Assembly (NCBI RefSeq): GCF_006363915.1
Contig: NZ_CP040946.1
From: Methylophilus medardensis
GTDB lineage: Bacteria; Pseudomonadota; Gammaproteobacteria; Burkholderiales; Methylophilaceae
Reading direction: 5' to 3' (one strand)
DNA length: 64,000 nucleotides
In this document: positions 45,864-54,402 of the stretch, one piece after another
Position numbering within the stretch: the first letter of the stretch is position 1
Layout of the letters: the number at the start of each line of letters is the position of its first letter
Made by a program: the position numbers and the translations under genes
Notes under the pieces: model-generated
Told to the model about the DNA's origin: nothing
Seen by the model: only the letters and a program-made list of their open reading frames with translations
The model's database searches: none

Positions 45864-47492
45864 CTAATTTTTGGCTGGCGTGGCTAAACGATCATCGCCT
45901 TGTAACTGGCGGCGATCTTTAATCACTGCCAGCCACATACCCTGACGCTGGACGCCACCGATCAATTTGCCTTTCATCACTTCATGACAGTGCATATTGG
46001 TGGTAGACAAAAAGAAGTCAGCTTGATCCCAGCGGCGGGTGACCGCGAATCGGCCGTCAAGGTAGGGCTCCATTTGCGGCGTATCGACACAGGCGGCCAC
46101 CCAGTATGGTTTTTCGCGCGCGGGCAGTGGCATCTCGGTGAGTTGATCAGTGGCGGCGCGCAAAGCACTTGACCAGTAGTCGCCTTCCCACTTGAATTGT
46201 GCATGCGTTTGATCGCCGGCCAAGCGGTTGAGGCGCACATATTGATAAGGATGCAGTTGCACAATATCCACTAAATTAACGAGCATTAAACCGCCAATGA
46301 CGCCAGCCCAAATCGCTTGATAAACGCAGCGCCCCTGTAGCGTAGTATTCGCCAAGGCTCGCCACACCGCAACAATCGCCCAAGCAGCAAAAATCGTCAA
46401 CAAGGGCAACAAAAAGGTAAAGTGCCGCACGCCGTTATACAAGGCAGGGCGATCATCCATCACAAAAATAAGCGGGAACAAAATGCCCACTAGCAAGGTG
46501 GCCATCGGCATCCGTGTGGCCTGATCCGCCTTGCGCCAAGCCAATTGGCCCGCAAGCCACAACAAAGGCACACCGCACAAACCCAGCAAGGCGGCTTCTG
46601 GCAACTTGACCATCAGATATTGGAACAGATAACTGCGTGGCACCTCACTGATGTTGTAGACGACCCCATTGGCAATCGTCTGCATATTAAAGTCAAAGTG
46701 CGAGAAGGACTTAGCCGCTTCAAGTAGATTGTCGGCCTCGATCACGCTCCATGGCCAGCACATCGCCATAAACACAAAGGCTAAAACGGCTGCAGGCAAT
46801 AACACCACTACCATGCGCAACAGGCGAGAAAGCAGGGGTGTGCGATATTGCCGATGGTCTAGCAACACCCGCAAGATTACCAATAACACCAAATAAATCA
46901 CTGCAAACGCACCGCCGACGCGCAACCCAAGCGCGCCACCCACCGCAAAACCCAGCAATACAATGACCCTACCACTGACTTGCTCCATGTCACGCGCCAC
47001 CAGCGCTGTCGCATACAGCGCCCATAGCATGCAGGTCGCAAAAGGGACATCTTTGGTGTGGGTGAACATGGTGCCTGACCAAGACACCGTGAGAAACAAC
47101 AAGGTCATCGCCAGCAGTGCTAAGCGCTCGCCACCCAGCAGGTGGGCAAATCTGGCGACGCCGTAAAAACCAAGCAGACCGAATAAGGCTGACAGCAAGT
47201 GACGGATATCCCAGATCATGATGGGAATGTAAGGATCTAGGGCGGCGGCAACGATATCAAATAACCCACCATAGAGGTAGAGATTTCGATAGTGGAAGGC
47301 ATCTTGGTCTTTAAAACCGGATTGATACCAGTCGAGCAACATCTGCCCATAAGTATGTTGCACATACTCATCATTGCTGATGCCATGCTGGCGAAACGTG
47401 AGTGCGACCCAAATGAGCAACCCGAGCCAAAACAAGCGCATTAACCAGCGAACGCTGTCGGTAGGGCACCTTAGGTTGAAAGCAAAATTCAT
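45864..47492 (-). CDS. GT39/ArnT-like membrane glycosyltransferase
   Basis: Uses an undecaprenyl-linked sugar on the periplasmic side. Start 47492 (MNFAFNLRCP) is preferred, since the upstream extension is basic and unlikely. 542 residues with many membrane segments and the loop SNDEYVQHTYGQML (Asp-Glu pair expected to be catalytic), then HTKDVPFATCMLWALY. The C-terminal third is periplasmic. First gene of the GT39-GT2-gtrA-ydjC-lnt run. Acceptor unknown; lipid A is suggested by context. Confidence 0.85.
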   Translation of the reverse strand: MNFAFNLRCPTDSVRWLMRLFWLGLLIWVALTFRQHGISNDEYVQHTYGQMLLDWYQSGFKDQDAFHYRNLYLYGGLFDIVAAALDPYIPIMIWDIRHLLSALFGLLGFYGVARFAHLLGGERLALLAMTLLFLTVSWSGTMFTHTKDVPFATCMLWALYATALVARDMEQVSGRVIVLLGFAVGGALGLRVGGAFAVIYLVLLVILRVLLDHRQYRTPLLSRLLRMVVVLLPAAVLAFVFMAMCWPWSVIEADNLLEAAKSFSHFDFNMQTIANGVVYNISEVPRSYLFQYLMVKLPEAALLGLCGVPLLWLAGQLAWRKADQATRMPMATLLVGILFPLIFVMDDRPALYNGVRHFTFLLPLLTIFAAWAIVAVWRALANTTLQGRCVYQAIWAGVIGGLMLVNLVDIVQLHPYQYVRLNRLAGDQTHAQFKWEGDYWSSALRAATDQLTEMPLPAREKPYWVAACVDTPQMEPYLDGRFAVTRRWDQADFFLSTTNMHCHEVMKGKLIGGVQRQGMWLAVIKDRRQLQGDDRLATPAKN

Positions 47493-47608
47493 CGGGCATT
47501 TGTCGTGAAAAATTAACACGCGCAAGCGTATCACGACACCCTGTCCGCGGATAGAGCGTGAGACCACTCACGCTCAAATAAATCAAGAACTAGACCACGA
47601 CAACTGCC

Positions 47609-48313
47609 TTACAGGCCAGGTTCGGTGTGGACGGAGAAGCGATAACCTGACCCACGCACGGTTTGGATCATTTCTTCATGCTTTGAAGCCACCAGTGCAT
47701 TGCGTAGACGGCGAATGTGCACATCTACCGTGCGATCCTCAACAAAGACCCGATCGCCCCAGACTTTATCCAGTAATTGCGTGCGGCTATGCACCCGCTC
47801 TGGATTCGTCATAAAAAAGTGGAGCAACTTAAACTCGGTTGGTCCCAGTGGAATATGCACATTGTGACCAGTCACGCGATGGGTGGTGGGGTCTAGGTGC
47901 AAACCAGCAATTTCGATGGGGTCATCCGTCATTTGTGGGGCACGTCTGCGCAGCACCGCTTTGATACGGGCATTCAATTCGCGCGGACTAAATGGTTTAG
48001 TCACATAGTCGTCCGCCCCGACCTCTAGGCCACGTACTTTATCAAACTCGTCGCCGCGAGCGGTGAGCATGATAATGGGCACTTCTTTGGTCAGACTGTC
48101 AGATTTCAAACGACGCGCAAACTCGATACCGCTCATCCCAGGCAACATCCAATCGAGCAAAATGAGATCAGGCATCGTTTCGCGCAATAACATTTGTGCA
48201 TGTTCAACACTGGTGGCGCGGATCGCGTGATGACCGGCCTGTTTGATGTTCAAGGCTAACAATTCTTGAATCGCCGGCTCGTCTTCTACCACCAAAATAT
48301 TCGCTGCTGCCAT
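47609..48313 (-). CDS. phoB: Phosphate regulon response regulator PhoB
   Basis: 234 residues: receiver with Glu10-Asp11 and phosphoacceptor Asp54 (LILLDWMLPG), then OmpR-type winged helix (LGPTEFKLLHFFMTNPERVHSRTQLLDKVWG, DVHIRRLRNAL). Start 48313 has AGGGAG 5 bases upstream. The sensor gene phoR, normally next to it, is absent from the window; a GT39 gene follows instead. A Pho box lies 70 bp upstream, predicting autoregulation. Confidence 0.95.
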   Translation of the reverse strand: MAAANILVVEDEPAIQELLALNIKQAGHHAIRATSVEHAQMLLRETMPDLILLDWMLPGMSGIEFARRLKSDSLTKEVPIIMLTARGDEFDKVRGLEVGADDYVTKPFSPRELNARIKAVLRRRAPQMTDDPIEIAGLHLDPTTHRVTGHNVHIPLGPTEFKLLHFFMTNPERVHSRTQLLDKVWGDRVFVEDRTVDVHIRRLRNALVASKHEEMIQTVRGSGYRFSVHTEPGL

Positions 48314-48382
48314 GACACTCCCTTTAAGCAATATTGAAACCAATACTATTGATTTAATGCTCGTCAGTTTATGAATGAATTA

Positions 48383-48400
48383 TGACATTTTAATGACAAC
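48383..48400 (-). promoter_or_regulatory. Pho box upstream of phoB
   Basis: On the minus strand TTGTCAT, TAAA, ATGTCAT: two 7-base half-sites with a 4-base AT spacer, the exact architecture of the PhoB-binding consensus (CTGTCAT repeats). One difference per half-site. Located 70 bp before the phoB start and 85 bp before the divergent transporter. Confidence 0.75.
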
Positions 48401-48485
48401 ATCACATAAATTTAATTTTGCCGTTATTGCCTTTTGACCCGAACTGTAACAAGATGTAACCGACTTAAAAAAGGGGTTTTTTATC

Positions 48486-50144
48486 TTGCTGAATCTTTCA
48501 AAAGAACATATCACTGCTGGCGATCATTTTAATCGCTGGCTGGTACCGCCGGCAGCGTTGGCGGTACACCTTTCCATTGGCATGGCCTACGGCTTTAGCG
48601 TATTTTGGAAACCACTTGGTAATGCAATCACAGGGGCTGACGGTAAGCCAGTTGCCGCTTGCGCCGCGGGTGCGACGACTTTTGCGGACAAACTAGCAGG
48701 GACGGCAAAAGCCTTGGTCGCCACCGATTGCAACTGGACGCAGTTTGACTTAGGCTGGATGTACACTTTATTTTTTGTGTTGTTGGGCTGCTCTGCAGCG
48801 GTGTGGGGTGGATGGCTGGAACGTGCCGGGCCGCGCAAAGCAGGTTTGGTGGCCATGCTCTGTTGGTGCGGTGGCTTATTGATTTCAGCGCTGGGGGTAT
48901 ACCAACATCAGCTGTGGATGATGTGGCTGGGCAGCGGTGTTATCGGTGGCATCGGCTTAGGCTTGGGCTACATTTCACCGGTATCCACGCTGATTAAGTG
49001 GTTTCCGGATCGCCGAGGGATGGCCACTGGTCTCGCCATTATGGGCTTTGGCGGCGGCGCTATGATTGGCTCACCGCTGGCGACCAAACTGATGAGCATA
49101 TTCGCCACACCCAGCGCACCCGGCGTTTGGCAAACCTTTATCGTGCTGGCTTTGATTTACGCGGTATTTATGACTTGCGGCTCACTCGGTTATCGCGTCC
49201 CAGCGGCGAACTGGAAACCAGCCGGTTGGACCCCACCAAATGTGCAGCATAACCGCTTAGTAGCGACGCGGCATGTCCATCTCAAAAATGCCCACAAAAC
49301 GCCGCAATTCTGGTTATTGTGGCTGATTTTGTGCATGAATGTATCAGCCGCGATTGGCATTATTGGTGCGGCTGCGCCGATGCTGCAAGAAACCTTTGGT
49401 GGTGTTTTGATTGGTCAACCCACGCTGGGGTTTGCCGAGATTAAAGCGGATGAAGCCCTCACCGCCGCCGCTGCCGCGTTTGGTGCTGGCTTTGTCGGTC
49501 TGATTTCATTGTTTAATATTTTTGGTCGGATTGGCTGGGCCACTTCGTCAGACAAACTCGGCCGTAAAACCACTTATTTTATCTTTTTTGTGCTGGGTAT
49601 CATGATGTATGTTTGCGGGGCTTATGCCGCTAACCACCATCAACTCGCTTTGTTTTTGCTGGTGTTTTGTATCATTGCCTCGATGTATGGTGGCGGCTTT
49701 GCGACGATTCCCGCTTACTTGGCAGATTTGTTCGGCACCCAGTTCGTTGGGGCGATTCATGGTCGTCTACTCACGGCCTGGTCCACCGCGGGCATACTTG
49801 GGCCGGTGATTGTCAACTACATGCACGATGTGCGCATGGAGGCCAACATTGCCTATGCCGACATTTATGCGCCGATTTTCATGACGCTGGCTGCCTTGCT
49901 GGGCGTTGGTTTCGTCGCTAACTTGTTGGTGAGACCGGTGGCTGACAAGTACTTTATGTCAGACAGTGAACTGGCCGCTGAACAAAATAGCGGCAAGTCT
50001 AGCCAAGGAACGAGCGCACATGTGGGTCAACTGCAACAAAAAACGCCTGCCATGTTGGTCAAGCTTGCTTGGTTAGCGGTGCTGATTCCCATCACTTATG
50101 GTATTTGGATGACGGTGCAGAAAGCGTGGGCCTTATTCGCATAA
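48486..50144 (+). CDS. OFA-family MFS transporter (oxalate/formate antiporter-like)
   Basis: 552 residues, twelve predicted membrane segments. The frame starts with TTG 48486, preceded by AAGGGG; the next usable start would lose the first segment. Characteristic OFA motifs: MAYGFSVFWKPL in TM1, GWLERAGPRKAG, GGIGLGLGYISPVSTLIKWFPDRRGMATGLAIMGFGGGA and GRIGWATSSDKLGRK. A hydrophilic loop of about 45 residues after TM1 is long. Family members exchange small carboxylates or import pyruvate/lactate; the substrate here is unknown. Confidence 0.87.
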   Translation: MLNLSKEHITAGDHFNRWLVPPAALAVHLSIGMAYGFSVFWKPLGNAITGADGKPVAACAAGATTFADKLAGTAKALVATDCNWTQFDLGWMYTLFFVLLGCSAAVWGGWLERAGPRKAGLVAMLCWCGGLLISALGVYQHQLWMMWLGSGVIGGIGLGLGYISPVSTLIKWFPDRRGMATGLAIMGFGGGAMIGSPLATKLMSIFATPSAPGVWQTFIVLALIYAVFMTCGSLGYRVPAANWKPAGWTPPNVQHNRLVATRHVHLKNAHKTPQFWLLWLILCMNVSAAIGIIGAAAPMLQETFGGVLIGQPTLGFAEIKADEALTAAAAAFGAGFVGLISLFNIFGRIGWATSSDKLGRKTTYFIFFVLGIMMYVCGAYAANHHQLALFLLVFCIIASMYGGGFATIPAYLADLFGTQFVGAIHGRLLTAWSTAGILGPVIVNYMHDVRMEANIAYADIYAPIFMTLAALLGVGFVANLLVRPVADKYFMSDSELAAEQNSGKSSQGTSAHVGQLQQKTPAMLVKLAWLAVLIPITYGIWMTVQKAWALFA

Positions 50145-50181
50145 TCCCGTAAGCGGGCCGTTTGGGTTAAAATAGCGTTTT

Positions 50182-50655
50182 ATGGTTTCAGCCACGGACG
50201 CACAAGTGAACAAAATCTCCCCCAACCTGAACGGCGCCGGTAAAAAAATCGGTATCGTTTTATCCCGCTTTAATGACAACATTGGCGCAGGCTTGCTACA
50301 AGCCTGCGAGCAAGAACTGATTAAACTGGGCGTTAACGCAGACGACATTACCCTGGCCACTGTGCCCGGTGCTTTAGAAACACCGCTGATATTGCAGCAT
50401 ATGGCATTGTCTGAGGCCTATGATGCATTGATTGCCTTGGGCGCGATTATTCGTGGCGAAACGTATCATTTTGAGGTGGTAGCTAATGAGTCAGCGCGCG
50501 GCATCTCCGAAGTGCAGCGCGACACCGGTGTGCCAGTCGCCAATGCGATCCTCACCACAGAGGACGATGCGCAAGCTGAAGCGCGCACCGCAGTCAAAGG
50601 CGCCGAAGCCGCGCAAGTAGCGATTGAAATGGCCAACTTGGTGAATGCACTATGA
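50182..50655 (+). CDS. ribH: 6,7-dimethyl-8-ribityllumazine synthase
   Basis: Penultimate riboflavin step. 157 residues with GIVLSRFNDNIGAGLL, TVPGALETPLILQHM, LGAIIRGETYHFEVVANES and the C-terminal TTEDDAQAEART. Its stop overlaps nusB by 4 bp, a common ribH-nusB pairing. Confidence 0.97.
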   Translation: MVSATDAQVNKISPNLNGAGKKIGIVLSRFNDNIGAGLLQACEQELIKLGVNADDITLATVPGALETPLILQHMALSEAYDALIALGAIIRGETYHFEVVANESARGISEVQRDTGVPVANAILTTEDDAQAEARTAVKGAEAAQVAIEMANLVNAL

Positions 50656-51152
50656 GCCAGGATAAAGCAGCGGATCAGCCAAATTCAGCTTCGTCGAGTG
50701 CACCCGCCAAGAGCAAAGGCAGTAAAAACCGTCGGAAATCGCGTGAGCTTGCGCTCAAAGCGTTGTACAGCAACCGCATGAACGCAGGCGATGTAAAACA
50801 ATTACGCTTAGACAGCTTGGATGATCCGGATTATTTCAAGGCCGATGAGGTTTACTTCAAGCAGTTGTTGACTGGCGTATTGGACCACACCAGTGACATT
50901 GACAACACCATCAGCCAGTTCATTGACCGACAGTTAGAAGAACTGAGCCCGATTGAGCATGCGATTCTGCGCATCTCCGGCTATGAGTTGATGTTCGATG
51001 TCAGCATCCCGTATCGCGTGGCAATTAACGAAGGCGTAGAGCTGGCAAAGTCCTACGGCGGCATTGATGGTCACAAATATATTAATGGCGTGCTGGATAA
51101 AATCGCGGCGCAGGTCAGGCCGCATGAGTTCGGACAGCAGTCCAGAAAATAG
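50652..51152 (+). CDS. nusB: Transcription antitermination factor NusB
   Basis: Part of the rRNA antitermination complex. 166 residues; residues 1-30 are a Lys/Ser-rich extension, then the all-helical domain: RRKSRELALKALYS, LDHTSDIDNTISQFI, SPIEHAILRISGYELMFDVSIPYRVAINEGVELAKSYGG-type sequence and DGHKYINGVLDKIA. Complete. Confidence 0.96.
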   Translation: MSQDKAADQPNSASSSAPAKSKGSKNRRKSRELALKALYSNRMNAGDVKQLRLDSLDDPDYFKADEVYFKQLLTGVLDHTSDIDNTISQFIDRQLEELSPIEHAILRISGYELMFDVSIPYRVAINEGVELAKSYGGIDGHKYINGVLDKIAAQVRPHEFGQQSRK

Positions 51153-51161
51153 TCTCCATCT

Positions 51162-51201
51162 CATCGTATCAAATATTGCTTATGCGCTATTTGATACGAT
51201 G
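51162..51201. terminator. Long inverted repeat between convergent nusB and lpxH
   Basis: 14 bases (CATCGTATCAAATA) pair perfectly with 51188-51201 across a 12-base loop. It lies between two converging stops. There is no T-run, so if it stops transcription it is non-standard; it may also be a protein-binding palindrome. Confidence 0.5.
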
Positions 51202-51225
51202 CTGCTTAAACACTGCGCGACTAGC

Positions 51226-51969
51226 TTAGCGCAGAGTCAACGTCGTTAAACGCATCGCCGCTTGATCAATACGCACCACTTGCGCAGTGTCATGCCAATC
51301 GCCAAGCACCCAACGTTCATAACCATGACCATCCACGCGAGCAGTGTGCTGAGCCGGACGGTGCGTATGGCCATGCAAGAGAATATCTGGGTAGTCGTAG
51401 CCGCGCAATAAGTTCGCTACCGCCTCGGCGTTCACGTCCATAATCGCCATGGTTTGCGTGGCTTTTGTGTGCGCACTTTGCGTTCGTGCTTGCTCGGCAA
51501 ACGCGCGCCTGACCTGCAAGGGCTGCGCCAAAAAGGCCTGCTGCCATTGTGGATCTCGCACTTGCGCTCTGAACTGTTGATAAGCCACATCATCGGTACA
51601 CAAAGCATCGCCATGCGTGAGCAACACGCGCTTCTCACCCAGCACCAACAATGTGGGATCAGGCAAGATCTGCATCCCGCATGCCGCAGCGAACGCGTCA
51701 CTGATCAAAAAGTCTCGGTTGCCGTGCATAAAAAACAGGCGGACGCCCTGATCTGACAATCGGCGCAACGCTTGCACAATTGGAACAAACGCTGCGCCGT
51801 ACACCGCATCCTGGAGAATATCATCGCCGACCCACACCTCGACAAAATCACCGAGAATGTAGAGCGCCTCGGCGTTGGCTACTTCAGCATCCAACCAATG
51901 CAAAAAAGCCTGCGTTACCGCAGGCCTTTGCGCACATAAATGCAGATCAGAAACGATCCAGGTGGTCAT
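51226..51969 (-). CDS. lpxH: UDP-2,3-diacylglucosamine diphosphatase
   Basis: Fourth step of lipid A synthesis. 247 residues, calcineurin-like fold: Asp8-x-His10 (SDLHL), Asp41 (ILGDFVEVW), GNRDF, THGDALCTDD and HGHTHRP are all present for the two-metal site. Ends converging on nusB; starts 3 bp after the cyclophilin stop at 51973. Confidence 0.96.
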   Translation of the reverse strand: MTTWIVSDLHLCAQRPAVTQAFLHWLDAEVANAEALYILGDFVEVWVGDDILQDAVYGAAFVPIVQALRRLSDQGVRLFFMHGNRDFLISDAFAAACGMQILPDPTLLVLGEKRVLLTHGDALCTDDVAYQQFRAQVRDPQWQQAFLAQPLQVRRAFAEQARTQSAHTKATQTMAIMDVNAEAVANLLRGYDYPDILLHGHTHRPAQHTARVDGHGYERWVLGDWHDTAQVVRIDQAAMRLTTLTLR

Positions 51970-51972
51970 GCT

Positions 51973-52467
51973 TTACGCAACCACGACGGCTTTTTCGATG
52001 ATCACTGGCTCGACTGGCACATCCTGATGACCGGCACGGCTGGTCGTCGGCACGGCTTTGATCTTATCGACCACCTCCATACCTTCAACCACTTTGCCAA
52101 ACACACAGTAGCCCCAGCCTTGGCTGGTGGGTGCGCTAAAATTCAAAAAGGCGTTATCTTTGACGTTGATAAAAAACTGTGCCGACGCTGAATCCGGCAC
52201 CATGGTGCGCGCCATTGCCAACGTATATTTGTCATTCGACAAGCCATTATCCGCTTCATTTTTGATGGTTGCGTCTGTGGCTTTTTGTTTCATGTTGGTG
52301 TCAAAACCACCGCCCTGAATCATAAAGTCGCTAATGACGCGATGAAAAATCACGCCTTCATAAAACCCTTTTTCTACGTAGCTCAAAAAGTTAGCGACAG
52401 TGATAGGCGCTTTGTCAGCGTAAAGTTCAATGGTGATGTCACCAAAATTGGTAGTCAGTTTGACCAA
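51973..52467 (-). CDS. ppiB: Cyclophilin-type peptidyl-prolyl isomerase, cytoplasmic
   Basis: 164 residues without signal peptide. Active-site sequence FHRVISDFMIQGGG (Arg), SAQFFINVKDN and YCVFGKVVEGM as in E. coli PpiB. Lies 29 bp after the exported paralogue and upstream of lpxH on the same strand. Confidence 0.96.
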   Translation of the reverse strand: MVKLTTNFGDITIELYADKAPITVANFLSYVEKGFYEGVIFHRVISDFMIQGGGFDTNMKQKATDATIKNEADNGLSNDKYTLAMARTMVPDSASAQFFINVKDNAFLNFSAPTSQGWGYCVFGKVVEGMEVVDKIKAVPTTSRAGHQDVPVEPVIIEKAVVVA

Positions 52468-52496
52468 AATATTCTCCGTTTATTAAGGGATGACCG

Positions 52497-53066
52497 TTAC
52501 TTGCTTGTCACGATCGTTGCACGTTTAATGATGACCGTACGAATCGGCACATCTGAAAAGCCGCGTTGGTTACCTGTCGGCAAGTTGCTGATTTTAAACA
52601 CCACATCCATGCCAGACACCACCTTACCAAACACGCAGTAACCAATGCGATCAGGCTCCGGGCCGCTGTAATCCAAAAACTGGTTATCCGCCACATTGAT
52701 AAAAAACTGGGCAGTCGCCGAGTTAGGGTCCGGTGTTCTTGCCATGGCGATGGTGCCGGTCTGGTTCACTAGCCCATTTCCAGCTTCGTTAATCACGGGT
52801 GCACGCGTTGGCTTTTCGTTTAATTCGCGGTCAAAACCACCGCCCTGCATCATGAAGCGACCAATGACGCGGTGAAAAATGGTATTGGTGTAGAAGCCAT
52901 CTTTGACATATTGCAGAAAGTTTTCAACGGTTTTAGGCGCTTTTTCGGGGTAGACTTCAACCGCAAAGGTCCCCTGATTGGTTTCAAACATCACTTGCGT
53001 TGCTGCATTCGCGCCGGCCACGGCCGCAAACAAACAACATCCCAACATCCAAGACAACACACGCAT
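52497..53066 (-). CDS. ppiA: Cyclophilin-type peptidyl-prolyl isomerase, periplasmic
   Basis: 189 residues with signal peptide (MRVLSWMLGCCLFAAVAGANA). Motifs FHRVIGRFMMQGGG, TAQFFINVADN and YCVFGKVVSGM. Start 53066 shares its first base with the stop of the transpeptidase gene (TAATG). Exported partner of ppiB. Confidence 0.95.
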   Translation of the reverse strand: MRVLSWMLGCCLFAAVAGANAATQVMFETNQGTFAVEVYPEKAPKTVENFLQYVKDGFYTNTIFHRVIGRFMMQGGGFDRELNEKPTRAPVINEAGNGLVNQTGTIAMARTPDPNSATAQFFINVADNQFLDYSGPEPDRIGYCVFGKVVSGMDVVFKISNLPTGNQRGFSDVPIRTVIIKRATIVTSK

Positions 53067-54298
53067 TAGGCTGATCCTTCGTACAAAATTTTCCATTCAC
53101 CATTCTCCTGCACCCAGTACTGTCGCTTTTTCATGACATTACGTAAGGCAGCACTTGTATATTCCTGCTCAAAGTCTACGACCACCATTGGTCTATTAGC
53201 GTTCGGATAAGTGAACATGCTGACATCCGATAAATGGACACTGACTTTCGGTTTATTCGCCTGAATCTGACGCTTATAGCTGGCCCACTTAGACAAGTCG
53301 CCTTCAGCATAAAAAAAGTCGTTGGTGTAATGCGACAGATAAGCCGCGGTATTTTGCGCCGCCCAATCTTTGCGCCAATCTTCAATCGCAGACTTCAAAT
53401 CTGCCTTGGTGCGTGTCTGTTGCCGCAATGACTCCGGGGTTACCCACTGAAAATTTACCCCAATCACCACCGGCGTATTGCCAACTTGCAATATCGCTTG
53501 CAGGGCTTGCATGTCGGGGTTAGACAGCACGACGCAACCATCGCTGGCGCGTGGTGGGCGGCTATAAGTGTCTCGCGGGGTGCCATGAATCCAAATACCA
53601 GAGCCTGTTTTACGCTCGTAGCTATCAATTTCGTTGGGATAATTGAGTGGATAAGCAGCATCGCCATACAAATCTGGCAAGGGTCGATTCAGCTTGCGGG
53701 ACGCAAAATAAACGCCAATCGGCGTGCGCTTGTCCCCTTGATCCTTTTTCCCAATCCCATTTTTACCGATGGTGACGTAATAATCAGCGACATAGCGCAG
53801 CACATCGCCCTCGCCTTTTTCGTAGACATATAAGCGTGAGCGGGCAGTGTCAACAAACAAGACATGGCTTTGTTTTTCAGACAGCTCTACCAGCATGTTC
53901 GGCTGGGTCAAGCCACGATTGCGGTCAAAATAGTTGCGGATTCTGATTTCCGCTTCTTCTTTGAAGTCTTGTATACGTGTGCTGTCCGCTGCATTCGCAT
54001 CGCCAAAATTGTTTAGGATTCTGGCTTTGGCAGAGAGCAAATCGCCATGAATGAGGTGAGCGAGGGCAAAATTAGGCGAAATCGTCAGTAACTGGTCAAC
54101 ATAATCCAGCGCCTGTTGCAGACGGCCCTCTTTGATGGATTGCAACGTCTGTACCAGCATCCGCTCAACCGCATTGGTGTTTTTATTTTGGACGAACAGA
54201 CGGGCCGTTAACGCTTCATGGTTAACCGCGGTTGCATTCCATGGCAATAGCGCAGCACTGACAAATGCAATATAGCAGTACTTTCTTAGACTCCTCAT
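53066..54298 (-). CDS. L,D-transpeptidase (YkuD) with N-terminal TPR-like and C-terminal NTF2-like parts
   Basis: 410 residues from ATG 54298. Signal peptide, a TPR-like stretch (LQSIKEGRLQQALDYVDQLLTISPNF), YkuD catalytic domain (about 140-275) with HGTPRDTYSRPPRASDGC (catalytic Cys255, His238), then a C-terminal domain starting at AIEDWRKDWAAQN that resembles the NTF2-like fold. It should form 3-3 crosslinks or attach lipoproteins to peptidoglycan in the periplasm. The tail is related to the end of the neighbouring TPR protein, suggesting joint function. Confidence 0.92.
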   Translation of the reverse strand: MRSLRKYCYIAFVSAALLPWNATAVNHEALTARLFVQNKNTNAVERMLVQTLQSIKEGRLQQALDYVDQLLTISPNFALAHLIHGDLLSAKARILNNFGDANAADSTRIQDFKEEAEIRIRNYFDRNRGLTQPNMLVELSEKQSHVLFVDTARSRLYVYEKGEGDVLRYVADYYVTIGKNGIGKKDQGDKRTPIGVYFASRKLNRPLPDLYGDAAYPLNYPNEIDSYERKTGSGIWIHGTPRDTYSRPPRASDGCVVLSNPDMQALQAILQVGNTPVVIGVNFQWVTPESLRQQTRTKADLKSAIEDWRKDWAAQNTAAYLSHYTNDFFYAEGDLSKWASYKRQIQANKPKVSVHLSDVSMFTYPNANRPMVVVDFEQEYTSAALRNVMKKRQYWVQENGEWKILYEGSA

Positions 54299-54345
54299 AC
54301 CATTATTATACATTTATTTTAATTAAAATTTACGCACGAAAGCCC

Positions 54346-54376
54346 GCAAGATCACCCCTCAGCGGGGCGATCTTGC
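54346..54376 (-). terminator. Hairpin after the TPR gene
   Basis: On the minus strand GCAAGATC-GCCCC with the partner GGGGT-GATCTTGC (one mismatched base pair) closes on CGCTGA. No T-run follows, so it is a weak terminator or RNA-stability hairpin between the TPR gene and the transpeptidase gene. Confidence 0.5.
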
Positions 54377-54402
54377 CAGTGCATGATGAGATTCAAGCTA
54401 GG

